Assembly (NCBI GenBank): GCA_050258715.1
Contig: JBLMZH010000041.1
Span: 1-11,750, forward strand
Source: JBLMZH01 sp050258715
Lineage (GTDB): Bacteria; Patescibacteriota; Doudnabacteria; UBA920; O2-02-FULL-48-8
Direction of reading: 5' to 3'
Length of the DNA: 11,750 nucleotides
Under the pieces are notes generated by a model. That model had not been told where the DNA came from. It saw only the letters and a program-made list of their open reading frames with translations, and ran no database searches. Each line of letters begins with the position of its first letter. Within the stretch, counting starts at the first letter, position 1. Shown here piece after piece: positions 1 to 5,056 of this stretch. The position numbers were made by a program, and so were the translations under genes.

Positions 1-744
1 GACCTGCCTTACCCCATACAACCAATTGGGGCTGCCGGGCTGAACGTATAAGCCGACAAACCTTTCGATCGGAACGTTGTTATAGCGGTCTTCAAGCAAT
101 TTATCAAAATCCCGGATCCATTCCGCATAACTATCATACTTGCGAAGGTTCGGTACCGATCCCCCGATCCCGGAACAATTATGATAGTAGCAATGCTTGC
201 CAAAATTGCTTTCAACAAAGGATATGGCCAGGATCAGTTTCATGTTTTTTGCAACGGCCAGTGCCGAAAGAGTCTCTTCATCATCCGCGAGCGGAGATTT
301 TTTTGCCAAAAGATATTGCCTGACTTGCTCTTTTCGAAGCTGTAATACATCGACCGCTGCGACTTCTTCCTGCCGGTTATCTTCCACGAGCTTCCCAAAC
401 ATCGGCGAAGCCAAATCGATAATCTGGGCTTTGGCCAGCTCGGTTTGATGTTCAAGATAAATATAAGCCGAGCTGTCCGCTATCGGCTGGGATAAATACA
501 GCGTGAATAAAACGCCTGCTGCAAAAGCTGCCGTGGCAATACAAACACCGCCAAGAAACATGCGTTCAGCAAACCAAGCTGCTGTTTCCGAATAAGCCTC
601 TGGAATTCCTAAGGCCCTGACGAATTTCGTCGCGAGCTTTCCGCCTTTTCTTAACGTCTGCACCGAAAACTCATCAATTTCCGTCAACAGAGTTTGGGGC
701 TTTTTGGTTTTATGAATTTTTCTGGTTTTTCTTTTTGGTTTCAT
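1..744 (-). CDS. Membrane-anchored glucosaminidase-like protein, copy A (3' end cut by window)
   Basis: Probable peptidoglycan hydrolase held in the cytoplasmic membrane, acting outside the cell. I translated 248 codons with no stop; by alignment with copy B (3329-4105) only about 10 residues are missing. A basic N-terminus of about 45 residues precedes one membrane segment (about 62-84). A short spacer follows, then a domain with FVESNFGK (E178 is the likely catalytic acid), NCSGIGG (189-195) and YDSYAEWIRDF. That order resembles glucosaminidase/lysozyme-like domains, where a Glu in an ES.(F/W)G motif is followed by an N..GI.G turn. It matches copy B at 210 of 248 positions without gaps. The start is ATG at 744, 21 nt from an extended -10; there is no clear Shine-Dalgarno. 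Substrate and activity are inferred; a catalytically altered cell-wall binder is possible. Confidence 0.8.
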   Translation of the reverse strand, partial: MKPKRKTRKIHKTKKPQTLLTEIDEFSVQTLRKGGKLATKFVRALGIPEAYSETAAWFAERMFLGGVCIATAAFAAGVLFTLYLSQPIADSSAYIYLEHQTELAKAQIIDLASPMFGKLVEDNRQEEVAAVDVLQLRKEQVRQYLLAKKSPLADDEETLSALAVAKNMKLILAISFVESNFGKHCYYHNCSGIGGSVPNLRKYDSYAEWIRDFDKLLEDRYNNVPIERFVGLYVQPGSPNWLYGVRQV

Positions 745-765
745 CTAGCTTTCAACTTCAAATTT

Positions 766-774
766 ATTATACCA
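766..774 (-). promoter_or_regulatory. Extended -10 promoter of glucosaminidase-like copy A
   Basis: Read on the minus strand the site is TGG followed by TATAAT, an extended -10 (TGnTATAAT). No good -35 is visible at 16-18 bp. The distance to the ATG (21 nt) and the TGGTATAAT sequence are the same at copy B (4127-4135), which supports function. The predicted 5' UTR is only about 15 nt. Confidence 0.6.
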
Positions 775-810
775 TTTTTTGAAAATTAAAGGAAATTCTA
801 CAACCCTTTA

Positions 811-849
811 AAAAAATGAAACCGGCGTCCAGTGGAACTGAACGCCGGT
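811..849 (-). terminator. Intrinsic terminator of the 75-aa orphan gene
   Basis: On the minus strand, ACCGGCGT (849-842) pairs with ACGCCGGT (828-821), and a T-rich run follows (complement of 820-811). The first base of the stem lies in the stop codon (849-851), so gene and terminator are fused. Confidence 0.75.
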
Positions 850-1076
850 CACAGATCTTGATCATCGCTATAGGGACTTCGGGCGAACTTCACGACCACG
901 AGCACGACTTGATTGATGTAGCGCATCGCCCCCAGGTCGTAGTAGCAAACAAGCTGTTCGTCTTCCCACACCTCCTTGTGCGTCTCGGCCAGCTCCAGGA
1001 TCCTCTCTCCTTTGCTGTCTAAGCCATCCGCATTGAGGTAGATTACCTCTCCATCCAGCCCCAGCTCCCCAAACAT
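849..1076 (-). CDS. Small orphan protein, 75 aa
   Basis: I do not recognise the family. The frame could open at 1103, but ATG at 1076 has a strong Shine-Dalgarno (GGGAGGA) about 4 nt upstream, so I start there (MFGELGLDGEVIYL). The product is acidic, has one cysteine and no membrane segment or signal peptide, and ends in a charged SDDQDL tail. A segment around residues 42-62 (QLVCYYDLGAMRY, then VVLVVVKFAR) looks like beta strands. The stop codon leads straight into a terminator hairpin. It stands alone, transcribed away from the deoxyribosyltransferase-like gene at 1367, with an R3 repeat between them. The coding assignment rests on the SD, the fitted terminator and the clean frame. Confidence 0.6.
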   Translation of the reverse strand: MFGELGLDGEVIYLNADGLDSKGERILELAETHKEVWEDEQLVCYYDLGAMRYINQVVLVVVKFARSPYSDDQDL

Positions 1077-1135
1077 GATTCCTCCCTTGGTTAGGAGAAG
1101 CATATCAAAAAATCCTGAAGGAAGCGAGGGGATTA

Positions 1136-1270
1136 AATTCTAAATTCGAAATCCTAAATTCTAAACAAATTCCAATGATCAAAATTTAAAGTTCAAAACA
1201 ATGGGTTTAGAACATTAAAACATTTGAATTTTGAACTTGTTTAGAATTTAGAACTTAGAGCTTAGAACTT
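1136..1270. repeat. R3 AT-rich palindromic repeat, copy 1
   Basis: An AT-rich, TTTAGAA-rich sequence whose core (about 1161-1246) is nearly identical to 10087-10172. It is an imperfect inverted repeat: TTCTAAAC (1159-1166) pairs with GTTTAGAA (1239-1246), and AAAATTTAAA (1181-1190) with TTTGAATTTT (1223-1232). There is no coding potential. It looks like a MITE- or REP-like element and sits between the divergent genes at 1076 and 1367. Confidence 0.7.
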
Positions 1271-1301
1271 AAACCGGAAACTGACATTACGCTTTTTCAA
1301 T

Positions 1302-1331
1302 TTGCTTGGATTGTGGGAATAGTGCTAAAAT
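1302..1331 (+). promoter_or_regulatory. Sigma70-type promoter of the deoxyribosyltransferase-like gene
   Basis: TTGCTT (1302-1307) and TAAAAT (1326-1331) are separated by 18 bp. The predicted start near 1338 leaves a leader of about 29 nt to ATG 1367, which carries an AAGGAGG Shine-Dalgarno. Confidence 0.55.
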
Positions 1332-1366
1332 CGAGCAAACCAAAACCCCCTGAAGGAGGATGGAAA

Positions 1367-1816
1367 ATGCAGGAAAAGACAGCATATATCTGCGGCCCGC
1401 TTACGGAACTGCCGGACGAGCTCAAAGGGCCAGTCAAAGCTCTTTACTCAAAACTCGGGGACATTTGCCAGGAGGTCATGGGAATCCGGGCGTTCGTCCC
1501 CCACGAACACTTTGACCCCGTAGCCATGCCTAACTTCACCCCTCAGGAAGTGGACACTGCCGAACGGCATCAAGTCTGCGACCTCACTAGCGTTCTCGTT
1601 GTCGTTGCCATCCAGCCGACCTGGGGTGGTGGCATCGAAGTGGAGATGGCAAACAGAAGTGGGATTCCAGCCATTATCCTCAAACCCGTGAACAAAAACA
1701 TCTCCCGATTGCTTCGTGGCAACCCCGCTGTCCAGGGGATCGTTCAATACGAAACCTTCGCGGAGGCTGAAATAGTGCTGAAAGGAGCCCTCGAACTCCT
1801 CATTCTCAAATCGTAA
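1367..1816 (+). CDS. Nucleoside 2-deoxyribosyltransferase-like protein
   Basis: 149 aa, probably cytoplasmic. YICGP at 7-11 is the YxxGP nucleotide-binding loop of the nucleoside 2-deoxyribosyltransferase/DUF4406-like fold. The segment CDLTSVLVVVAIQPTWGGGI (71-90) runs into E91-V-E93 and then ANRSGIPAIIL, matching the family pattern of a D..(A/S)D strand, a glycine turn, an acidic residue and a giPvi strand. One of the two glutamates would be catalytic if the enzyme is active. Family members exchange bases on deoxynucleosides or hydrolyse the N-glycosidic bond, in salvage or nucleotide clean-up; substrate cannot be read here. The start is ATG 1367, not an earlier ATG at 1313, because AAGGAGG lies 7-8 nt upstream and conservation begins there. 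It is a single-gene unit with its own promoter and terminator. Confidence 0.75.
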   Translation: MQEKTAYICGPLTELPDELKGPVKALYSKLGDICQEVMGIRAFVPHEHFDPVAMPNFTPQEVDTAERHQVCDLTSVLVVVAIQPTWGGGIEVEMANRSGIPAIILKPVNKNISRLLRGNPAVQGIVQYETFAEAEIVLKGALELLILKS

Positions 1817-1823
1817 CCTGAAT

Positions 1824-1875
1824 GGCATCAAAAAGATGCCAAAAAGCGGACGTCGCTGACGCTCCGCTTTTTACT
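1824..1875 (+). terminator. Double-hairpin terminator after the deoxyribosyltransferase-like gene
   Basis: A first hairpin, GGCATC/GATGCC (1824-1829/1835-1840), abuts a second with stem AAAAAGCGGA (1841-1850) and TCCGCTTTTT (1863-1872), which contains an inner CGTC/GACG pairing. The run of T closes it on the plus strand, and the flanking A run would also allow it to act on the other strand. Confidence 0.75.
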
Positions 1876-1888
1876 TTGAATAAAGCTT

Positions 1889-2048
1889 GTTTAAAGCGTC
1901 TGACGTTGCGCGATAGCGCAGCGCCAGCCTCGACTAGACAGTCGAGTCTAGGCGGGCGTATCGGTACGCGTTCAGCGTTAAACGTCACGGAAGACGCGTT
2001 ACGCCAAACGCGACGCGCAGCGCCACCGGATAACGCAAACGCTTTAAC
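1889..2048. repeat. R1 large structured repeat, copy a
   Basis: The 43-nt core 1923-1965 is identical to 4249-4291 and 4932-4974. Its ends pair (TTTAAAGCG at 1890-1898 with CGCTTTAA at 2040-2047), and the left CG-rich arm pairs with the conserved right arm that includes GCGCAGCGCCACCG. Internal hairpins are TGCGC-GATA-GCGCA (1907-1920), CTCGACT/AGTCGAG around 1929-1946 and GCGTA-TCGG-TACGC (1956-1969). A 26-nt stretch at the left end is also shared with copy c. The right half differs more from copies b and c. It lies between the convergent genes ending at 1816 and 2114. Its function is unknown. Confidence 0.85.
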
Positions 2049-2056
2049 TAAGTAAT

Positions 2057-2096
2057 TAAAAAGAAAAGCAGGTCACGCATTGCGCGCAACCTGCTT
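2057..2096 (-). terminator. R2-type intrinsic terminator of the CDF transporter gene
   Basis: The stem AAGCAGGT (2066-2073) / ACCTGCTT (2089-2096) encloses a 15-nt loop, with a T-rich run on the minus strand (complement of 2057-2067). Stem and loop are identical to the terminator at 9598-9640 and nearly so to that at 10194-10233. Confidence 0.85.
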
Positions 2097-2113
2097 ACTC
2101 CAATGTTTCCGAT

Positions 2114-3052
2114 CTACCCTTTGCCGTCAGGGTCGTATTCGTCGCGGTCGCGGAAGATCGATCTTCCTCTCCTGCGACCCGAGTCGTTGTCAGGCTCCAA
2201 ATGGACCATCGCGGACTTAAGTCCCGGGAAAACCCGGTGCAACTCCACTTTTACCCGATGGCAGATGTCGTCATGGGCTTCCTCAATGGTCAGTTGCCTG
2301 TCAACGCCGAGGTGCATATCGAGGAAAAATCCGTCCGGCGTCCCGCGCGACCTGATCGCATGGCAGAACCTGACCCCATCGATTGCCATGACTGTTTCCT
2401 TTACAATCTTGGGCTCGATGGCTTGGGCGTCGGAGAGTTCCTGGGCAGTCGGTTTAATGACCTCGATGATCACCCTGATGATCAGAAAGCCGATCCCGAG
2501 AGTCACTGCTCCGTCCAGCCAATACCATCCGGTGATGCCGGCCAGGAAAGTCGTCAAGATGACGCCGGCCGAGACCATGAGATCAGTCTTGGTCTCAGTC
2601 GAATCCGCAACCAGGAGCTGGCTTCCAAGCCGCTTGCCCGCCCGGCCTTCGTACCTTACGGTCAGGACGTTAACGGCCATGGAGGCAAGCATTACCCCGG
2701 CAAGGATGGGCGAGCCGGCTATCGCTTGAGGTTTGAACAGACGGATGAAGCCGCTTTCGAAGACCTTATAGCACGTGACCACGATGAGAGAGACGATCAT
2801 GAGGGTCGCGACCGCTTCGAACCGCTCGTACCCGTAACCATGGGTCTGGTCCGGCTTGCGCCTTGCCAGCCTAACGCCGATGATCCCCACGATGTTGGAC
2901 ATCGTGTCTCCCAGCGAGTGGAGCCCGTCCGCAACGACTGCCATTACTCCCAGAACTGCTCCCAATGTGATCTTAGTTAAGGCCACACTGAGGTTTAAAA
3001 GCAACGTCACAGCCAGGACCTTTTGGACCTCTGCCAGCTTTCCGTTACACAT
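2114..3052 (-). CDS. Cation diffusion facilitator (CDF) metal transporter
   Basis: 312 aa integral membrane protein of the CDF family, which exports divalent metal ions in exchange for protons. ADGLHSLGD (41-49) gives the transmembrane-helix-2 metal site (H45, D49), and HGYGYERFEAVA (71-82) matches the family's HP.G..R.E motif. The helix-5 site reads DSTETKTD (150-157), so the usual H of HxxxD is E153, with D157 kept. About six membrane segments span residues 13-200. A cytoplasmic dimerisation domain (about 208-288) ends in VHLEP. Altered metal-site residues are known to shift metal preference in this family, so the ion is uncertain (Zn, Mn, Fe, Co or Ni). The start ATG 3052 has GGAGGA about 5 nt upstream. 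The gene is alone and sits behind a long leader with promoter and internal terminator (3053-3290), suggesting attenuation, perhaps by metal. Confidence 0.9.
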   Translation of the reverse strand: MCNGKLAEVQKVLAVTLLLNLSVALTKITLGAVLGVMAVVADGLHSLGDTMSNIVGIIGVRLARRKPDQTHGYGYERFEAVATLMIVSLIVVTCYKVFESGFIRLFKPQAIAGSPILAGVMLASMAVNVLTVRYEGRAGKRLGSQLLVADSTETKTDLMVSAGVILTTFLAGITGWYWLDGAVTLGIGFLIIRVIIEVIKPTAQELSDAQAIEPKIVKETVMAIDGVRFCHAIRSRGTPDGFFLDMHLGVDRQLTIEEAHDDICHRVKVELHRVFPGLKSAMVHLEPDNDSGRRRGRSIFRDRDEYDPDGKG

Positions 3053-3142
3053 ACAGTCCTCCAGTCTGGTGGTATATGTTAACTGGGTTCGCCGTTATTA
3101 CTGCGGAAAATCGATCGGAAGTCGTGATTTCCTCCTCGAGAT

Positions 3143-3174
3143 TTTAAATAAAAAGCCGCCCATGCAGGCGGTTT
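3143..3174 (-). terminator. Terminator inside the leader of the CDF gene (attenuator)
   Basis: On the minus strand, CCGCC (3171-3167) pairs with GGCGG (3160-3156), and a T run follows (complement of 3154-3150). It lies 90 nt upstream of the CDF start and downstream of that gene's promoter. No coding sequence ends just before it, so it fits a transcriptional attenuator. Confidence 0.6.
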
Positions 3175-3179
3175 AGTGC

Positions 3180-3256
3180 GCAATTGCCAGTTCCCCTTCC
3201 GGGTGGCGACATTGGGTTGTAATCAGAGCGTGGCATATGATTCCGATTACTTACCT
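3180..3256 (-). promoter_or_regulatory. Structured 5' leader upstream of the CDF gene (riboswitch-like)
   Basis: The transcript would carry an 8-bp stem, GTAATCGG (3250-3243) with CTGATTAC (3226-3219), closing a 16-nt loop. It would then have a second element in which GCCA/TGGC (3207-3204 / 3189-3186) encloses CCC-GGAA-GGG with a 4-nt bulge, and then the terminator at 3143-3174. Two structured domains followed by a terminator ahead of a metal transporter suggest a riboswitch or metal-responsive attenuator. I could not match it to the NiCo, yybP-ykoY or other classes from memory. Confidence 0.5.
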
Positions 3257-3262
3257 ACTTAT

Positions 3263-3290
3263 AATATAGCACTTTTAGAAAATCGTGCAA
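3263..3290 (-). promoter_or_regulatory. Promoter of the CDF leader
   Basis: On the minus strand TTGCAC (3290-3285) is followed after 16 bp by TATATT (3268-3263); an overlapping TATTAT gives 18 bp. Transcription would start near 3256, giving a leader of about 204 nt. Confidence 0.55.
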
Positions 3291-3294
3291 GCTC

Positions 3295-3320
3295 TAAAAA
3301 CCCCTTAAAATAAAGGGAAT
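3295..3320 (-). terminator. Short terminator after glucosaminidase-like copy B
   Basis: On the minus strand, CCCTT and AAGGG flank a short A/T loop and are followed by GTTTTTAG. The stem is only 5 bp, so this is a weak call. It lies 9 nt beyond the stop codon of copy B and just before the CDF promoter. Confidence 0.4.
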
Positions 3321-3328
3321 TTTGGGAT

Positions 3329-4105
3329 TTAGCCTATCCCAAATTCATCGAATTCCTTCAAGACTTGTCGCACGCCATACAGCCAATTAGGACTGTCTGG
3401 CTGAACGTACAATCCGACGAACCTTTCGATCGGCATATTGTTATAGCGTTCTTCGAGCAATTTATCAAAATCCTGGATCCATTCCGCGTAACTGTTGTAT
3501 CTGCGTAGATTTGGCACCGATCCTCCAATTCCGGAACAATTATAATAGTAGCAATGCTTGCCAAAATTGCTTTCAACAAATGAAATGGCCAGGATCAGCT
3601 TCATATTCTTCGAAGCAGCCAGCGCTGACAGCGCTTCTTCATCATCCGCAAGCGGCGATTTTTTCGTCAAAAGATATTGCCTGACCTGTTCTTTTCGCAG
3701 TCCGATGACGTCAACCGCGACGACTTCTCCCTGCCGATTATCGGCCACCAACTTCCCAAACATTGGCGAGGTCAGATCAATGATCTGGGCTTTAGCCAGT
3801 TGGGTCTGGTGCTCCAAATAAGCATAGGCAGGACTATCCGCGATCGGCTGGGATAAATATAAAGTGAACAATACCCCGCCTACGAACGCCGCGGTGGCAA
3901 TGCAGACAAAAGCCAGCACCATCCGTTCTGCAAACCAAGCCACGGTTTCCGAATAAGCCTCTGGAATTCCTACAGCCTTGACCAGCTTCGTTGCGAGCTT
4001 GCCTCCCCTTCTTATAGTCTTTACTGAAAAATCATCAATCTCCGCCAACAGAGTTTGGGGCCTTTTAGTTTTATAAATTTTTCTGGTTTTCTTTTTTGAT
4101 TTCAT
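3329..4105 (-). CDS. Membrane-anchored glucosaminidase-like protein, copy B (complete)
   Basis: 258 aa, complete paralogue of the protein at 1-744. Order: a basic Lys/Arg-rich N-terminus (KSKKKTRKIYKTKRPQ), a helical segment to about 60, one membrane helix (about 62-84), a spacer, then the FVESNFGK motif (E178), NCSGIGG (189-195), the NSYAEWIQDF helix and a C-terminal LKEFDEFGIG. This suggests a membrane-tethered hydrolase facing the cell wall; such domains cleave the glycan backbone of peptidoglycan or other polysaccharide. There are 38 substitutions over the 248 residues shared with copy A and no gap. Changes concentrate in the N-terminal half and membrane helix, while the ES.FG and GIGG motifs are unchanged. 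No Shine-Dalgarno is seen. A few bases carry a promoter identical in type to that of copy A. Confidence 0.82.
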   Translation of the reverse strand: MKSKKKTRKIYKTKRPQTLLAEIDDFSVKTIRRGGKLATKLVKAVGIPEAYSETVAWFAERMVLAFVCIATAAFVGGVLFTLYLSQPIADSPAYAYLEHQTQLAKAQIIDLTSPMFGKLVADNRQGEVVAVDVIGLRKEQVRQYLLTKKSPLADDEEALSALAASKNMKLILAISFVESNFGKHCYYYNCSGIGGSVPNLRRYNSYAEWIQDFDKLLEERYNNMPIERFVGLYVQPDSPNWLYGVRQVLKEFDEFGIG

Positions 4106-4126
4106 TTAGCGCTCAGATTTGATATT

Positions 4127-4135
4127 ATTATACCA
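4127..4135 (-). promoter_or_regulatory. Extended -10 promoter of glucosaminidase-like copy B
   Basis: TGG plus TATAAT read on the minus strand, 21 nt from ATG 4105, exactly as at copy A. The flanking bases diverge, so the conserved part is the -10 itself. The predicted leader is about 15 nt without an SD. Confidence 0.6.
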
Positions 4136-4212
4136 TTTTCCTAAGGCGACAGCAATAAATTTCGTCCTACGCGCCTCACATTCCAATTTCCGCTTTTTCG
4201 ATTTGAAGCACT

Positions 4213-4370
4213 AATATTAATGCGGCTAACGTTGTGCGGCGGCGCGGTGCCAGCCTCGACTAGACAGTCGAGTCTAGGCGGGCGTATCGGTACGCGTCAT
4301 ACGGACCGCGTAAGCTTAACGCAAGACTATACGCGCAGCGCCACCGGATTATGCCAAACGCATTTATATT
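4213..4370. repeat. R1 large structured repeat, copy b
   Basis: Contains the 43-nt invariant core at 4249-4291. The outer stem is the longest of the three: 4213-4224 pairs with 4359-4370 over 12 positions with one mismatch, and the 14-nt left arm 4237-4250 pairs with 4333-4346 at 12 of 14 positions, counting one G-T. The outer stem uses ATGCG/CGCAT where copy a uses AAGCG/CGCTT, a compensatory change. It lies between the divergent genes at 4105 and 4452 and fills most of that 346-bp gap. Confidence 0.85.
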
Positions 4371-4377
4371 GCTTCCG

Positions 4378-4406
4378 TTGACATATCTGATAAAAAATAA
4401 TAAGAT
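4378..4406 (+). promoter_or_regulatory. Sigma70-type promoter of the 89-aa orphan gene
   Basis: A perfect TTGACA (4378-4383), a 17-bp spacer and TAAGAT (4401-4406). The predicted start is near 4413, 39 nt before ATG 4452. It begins only 8 bp beyond R1 copy b. Confidence 0.75.
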
Positions 4407-4413
4407 ATTGCAT

Positions 4414-4449
4414 CGGATCATTCCGGTCCGAAAGACCCAAAGGAGGGTC
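4414..4449 (+). promoter_or_regulatory. Leader with alternative hairpins over the ribosome-binding site
   Basis: GACCC (4434-4438) can pair upstream with GGTC (4425-4428) or downstream with GGGTC (4445-4449). The downstream pairing puts the Shine-Dalgarno AAGGAGG (4440-4446) into the loop and stem; the upstream pairing frees it. CGGA/TCCG (4414-4417/4422-4425) is a further small stem. A translational switch is possible, but the stems are short. Confidence 0.35.
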
Positions 4450-4451
4450 AA

Positions 4452-4721
4452 ATGCTGACAGACGAACGGCGCGGGCAGATCGCACTCGCAAGCCTCCACT
4501 ACAAGCTTCTCAAGGAAGGGATGAACCTCCATCCTCAGAACCTGAGAAGCCAGATGGGAAACCTCGTCAACGAGTTGAACAAGCAAAACCCAACCCTCAA
4601 CCTCACCCAGGACGAGGCCAACGAATTCCTGTTCGACCTGGCCATGTTCCTCACCAACGAGGCGTTCCGCCCGAACCGAAAGTCCGAGAAGCAGGGCCAT
4701 CTGTCAGGCAAGGCCAAGTGA
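4452..4721 (+). CDS. Small orphan protein, 89 aa, bracketed by R1 repeats
   Basis: No family recognised. The product is soluble, predicted largely helical and free of cysteine. It opens with MLTDERRGQIALASLHYKLL, continues with an Asn/Leu-rich middle (LVNELNKQNPTLNLTQDEAN) and an amphipathic helix (FLFDLAMFLTNEAF), and ends with a basic Lys/Arg tail. The start is certain in context: AAAGGAGGG lies 5 nt before ATG 4452 and a consensus promoter lies at 4378-4406. The gene forms a complete unit (promoter, SD, gene, terminator) lying between two directly oriented R1 copies (b and c), so it may have moved or been duplicated with them. The helical make-up would suit a DNA- or protein-binding adaptor, but nothing shows this directly. 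Confidence 0.75.
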   Translation: MLTDERRGQIALASLHYKLLKEGMNLHPQNLRSQMGNLVNELNKQNPTLNLTQDEANEFLFDLAMFLTNEAFRPNRKSEKQGHLSGKAK

Positions 4722-4776
4722 GCCTTAGGCTCCGGAGGTAACTCCGAGGGTTAATTGCACTTCCGCGCTTTAAGCG
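4720..4776 (+). other. Run of three short hairpins in the 3' UTR
   Basis: GAGCCTTAGGCTC (4720-4732) is a perfect odd palindrome overlapping the stop codon. It is followed by CGGAG-GTAA-CTCCG (4733-4746) and CGCTTTAAGCG (4766-4776). None has a T tail, so they are not terminators. They could protect the transcript's 3' end or belong to a small RNA. Confidence 0.4.
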
Positions 4777-4812
4777 AGGCAAGGCAGAACAAGAACCCTG
4801 TGCTGGCTGACC

Positions 4813-4860
4813 AAAAAGGCGCATGATTGGATCTAATCCTTCACGCGCCTTTTCATTTTT
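4813..4860 (+). terminator. Intrinsic terminator of the 89-aa orphan gene
   Basis: AAAAGGCGC (4814-4822) pairs with GCGCCTTTT (4845-4853). The stem extends inward through TGA/TCA, and the GGAT/ATCC pair lies inside the loop. A T-rich tail follows to 4860. Confidence 0.75.
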
Positions 4861-4898
4861 CTTAAAGCTCGTTGCGTTATCAGTTTGAATAAAGCTCT

Positions 4899-5050
4899 TT
4901 TAAAGCGTCTTACGTTGTGCGGTTGCGCGGCGCCAGCCTCGACTAGACAGTCGAGTCTAGGCGGGCGTATCGGTTCGCGTCATACGGACCGCGTAACGCT
5001 TAACGCAAGACGATACGCGCATCGCCACCGTAAAACGCGTCCGCATTAAA
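4899..5050. repeat. R1 large structured repeat, copy c
   Basis: The invariant 43-nt core is at 4932-4974. The outer stem TTTAAAGCG (4899-4907) / CGCATTAAA (5042-5050) pairs at 8 of 9. The left small hairpin reads GTGC-GGTT-GCGC where copy a has GCGC-GATA-GCGC, so the stem is kept through a G-T pair while the loop changes. The right half is close to copy b. It has the same orientation as the other two copies and lies between the convergent genes ending at 4721 and 5057. Confidence 0.85.
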
Positions 5051-5056
5051 TAGGAT

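Noticed and set aside
2201..2980. Plus-strand frame of 259 codons opposite the CDF gene
   Set aside because: The minus strand encodes a clear CDF transporter with SD and regulated leader; the plus frame is its low-complexity, Asp/Arg/His-rich shadow.
4260..4700. Minus-strand frame of 146 codons over R1 copy b and the 89-aa gene
   Set aside because: It covers the repeat and the antisense of a gene with promoter, SD and terminator. Not coding.
1889..5050. Integron attC sites as an explanation of R1
   Set aside because: The core-site ends RYYYAAC and GTTRRRY were not found in all copies, no integrase is in the window, and genes between copies are on both strands. Kept only as a remote comparison.
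1889..5050. CRISPR array
   Set aside because: Repeats are about 155 nt, structured and separated by whole genes; there are no short regular spacers and no cas genes.
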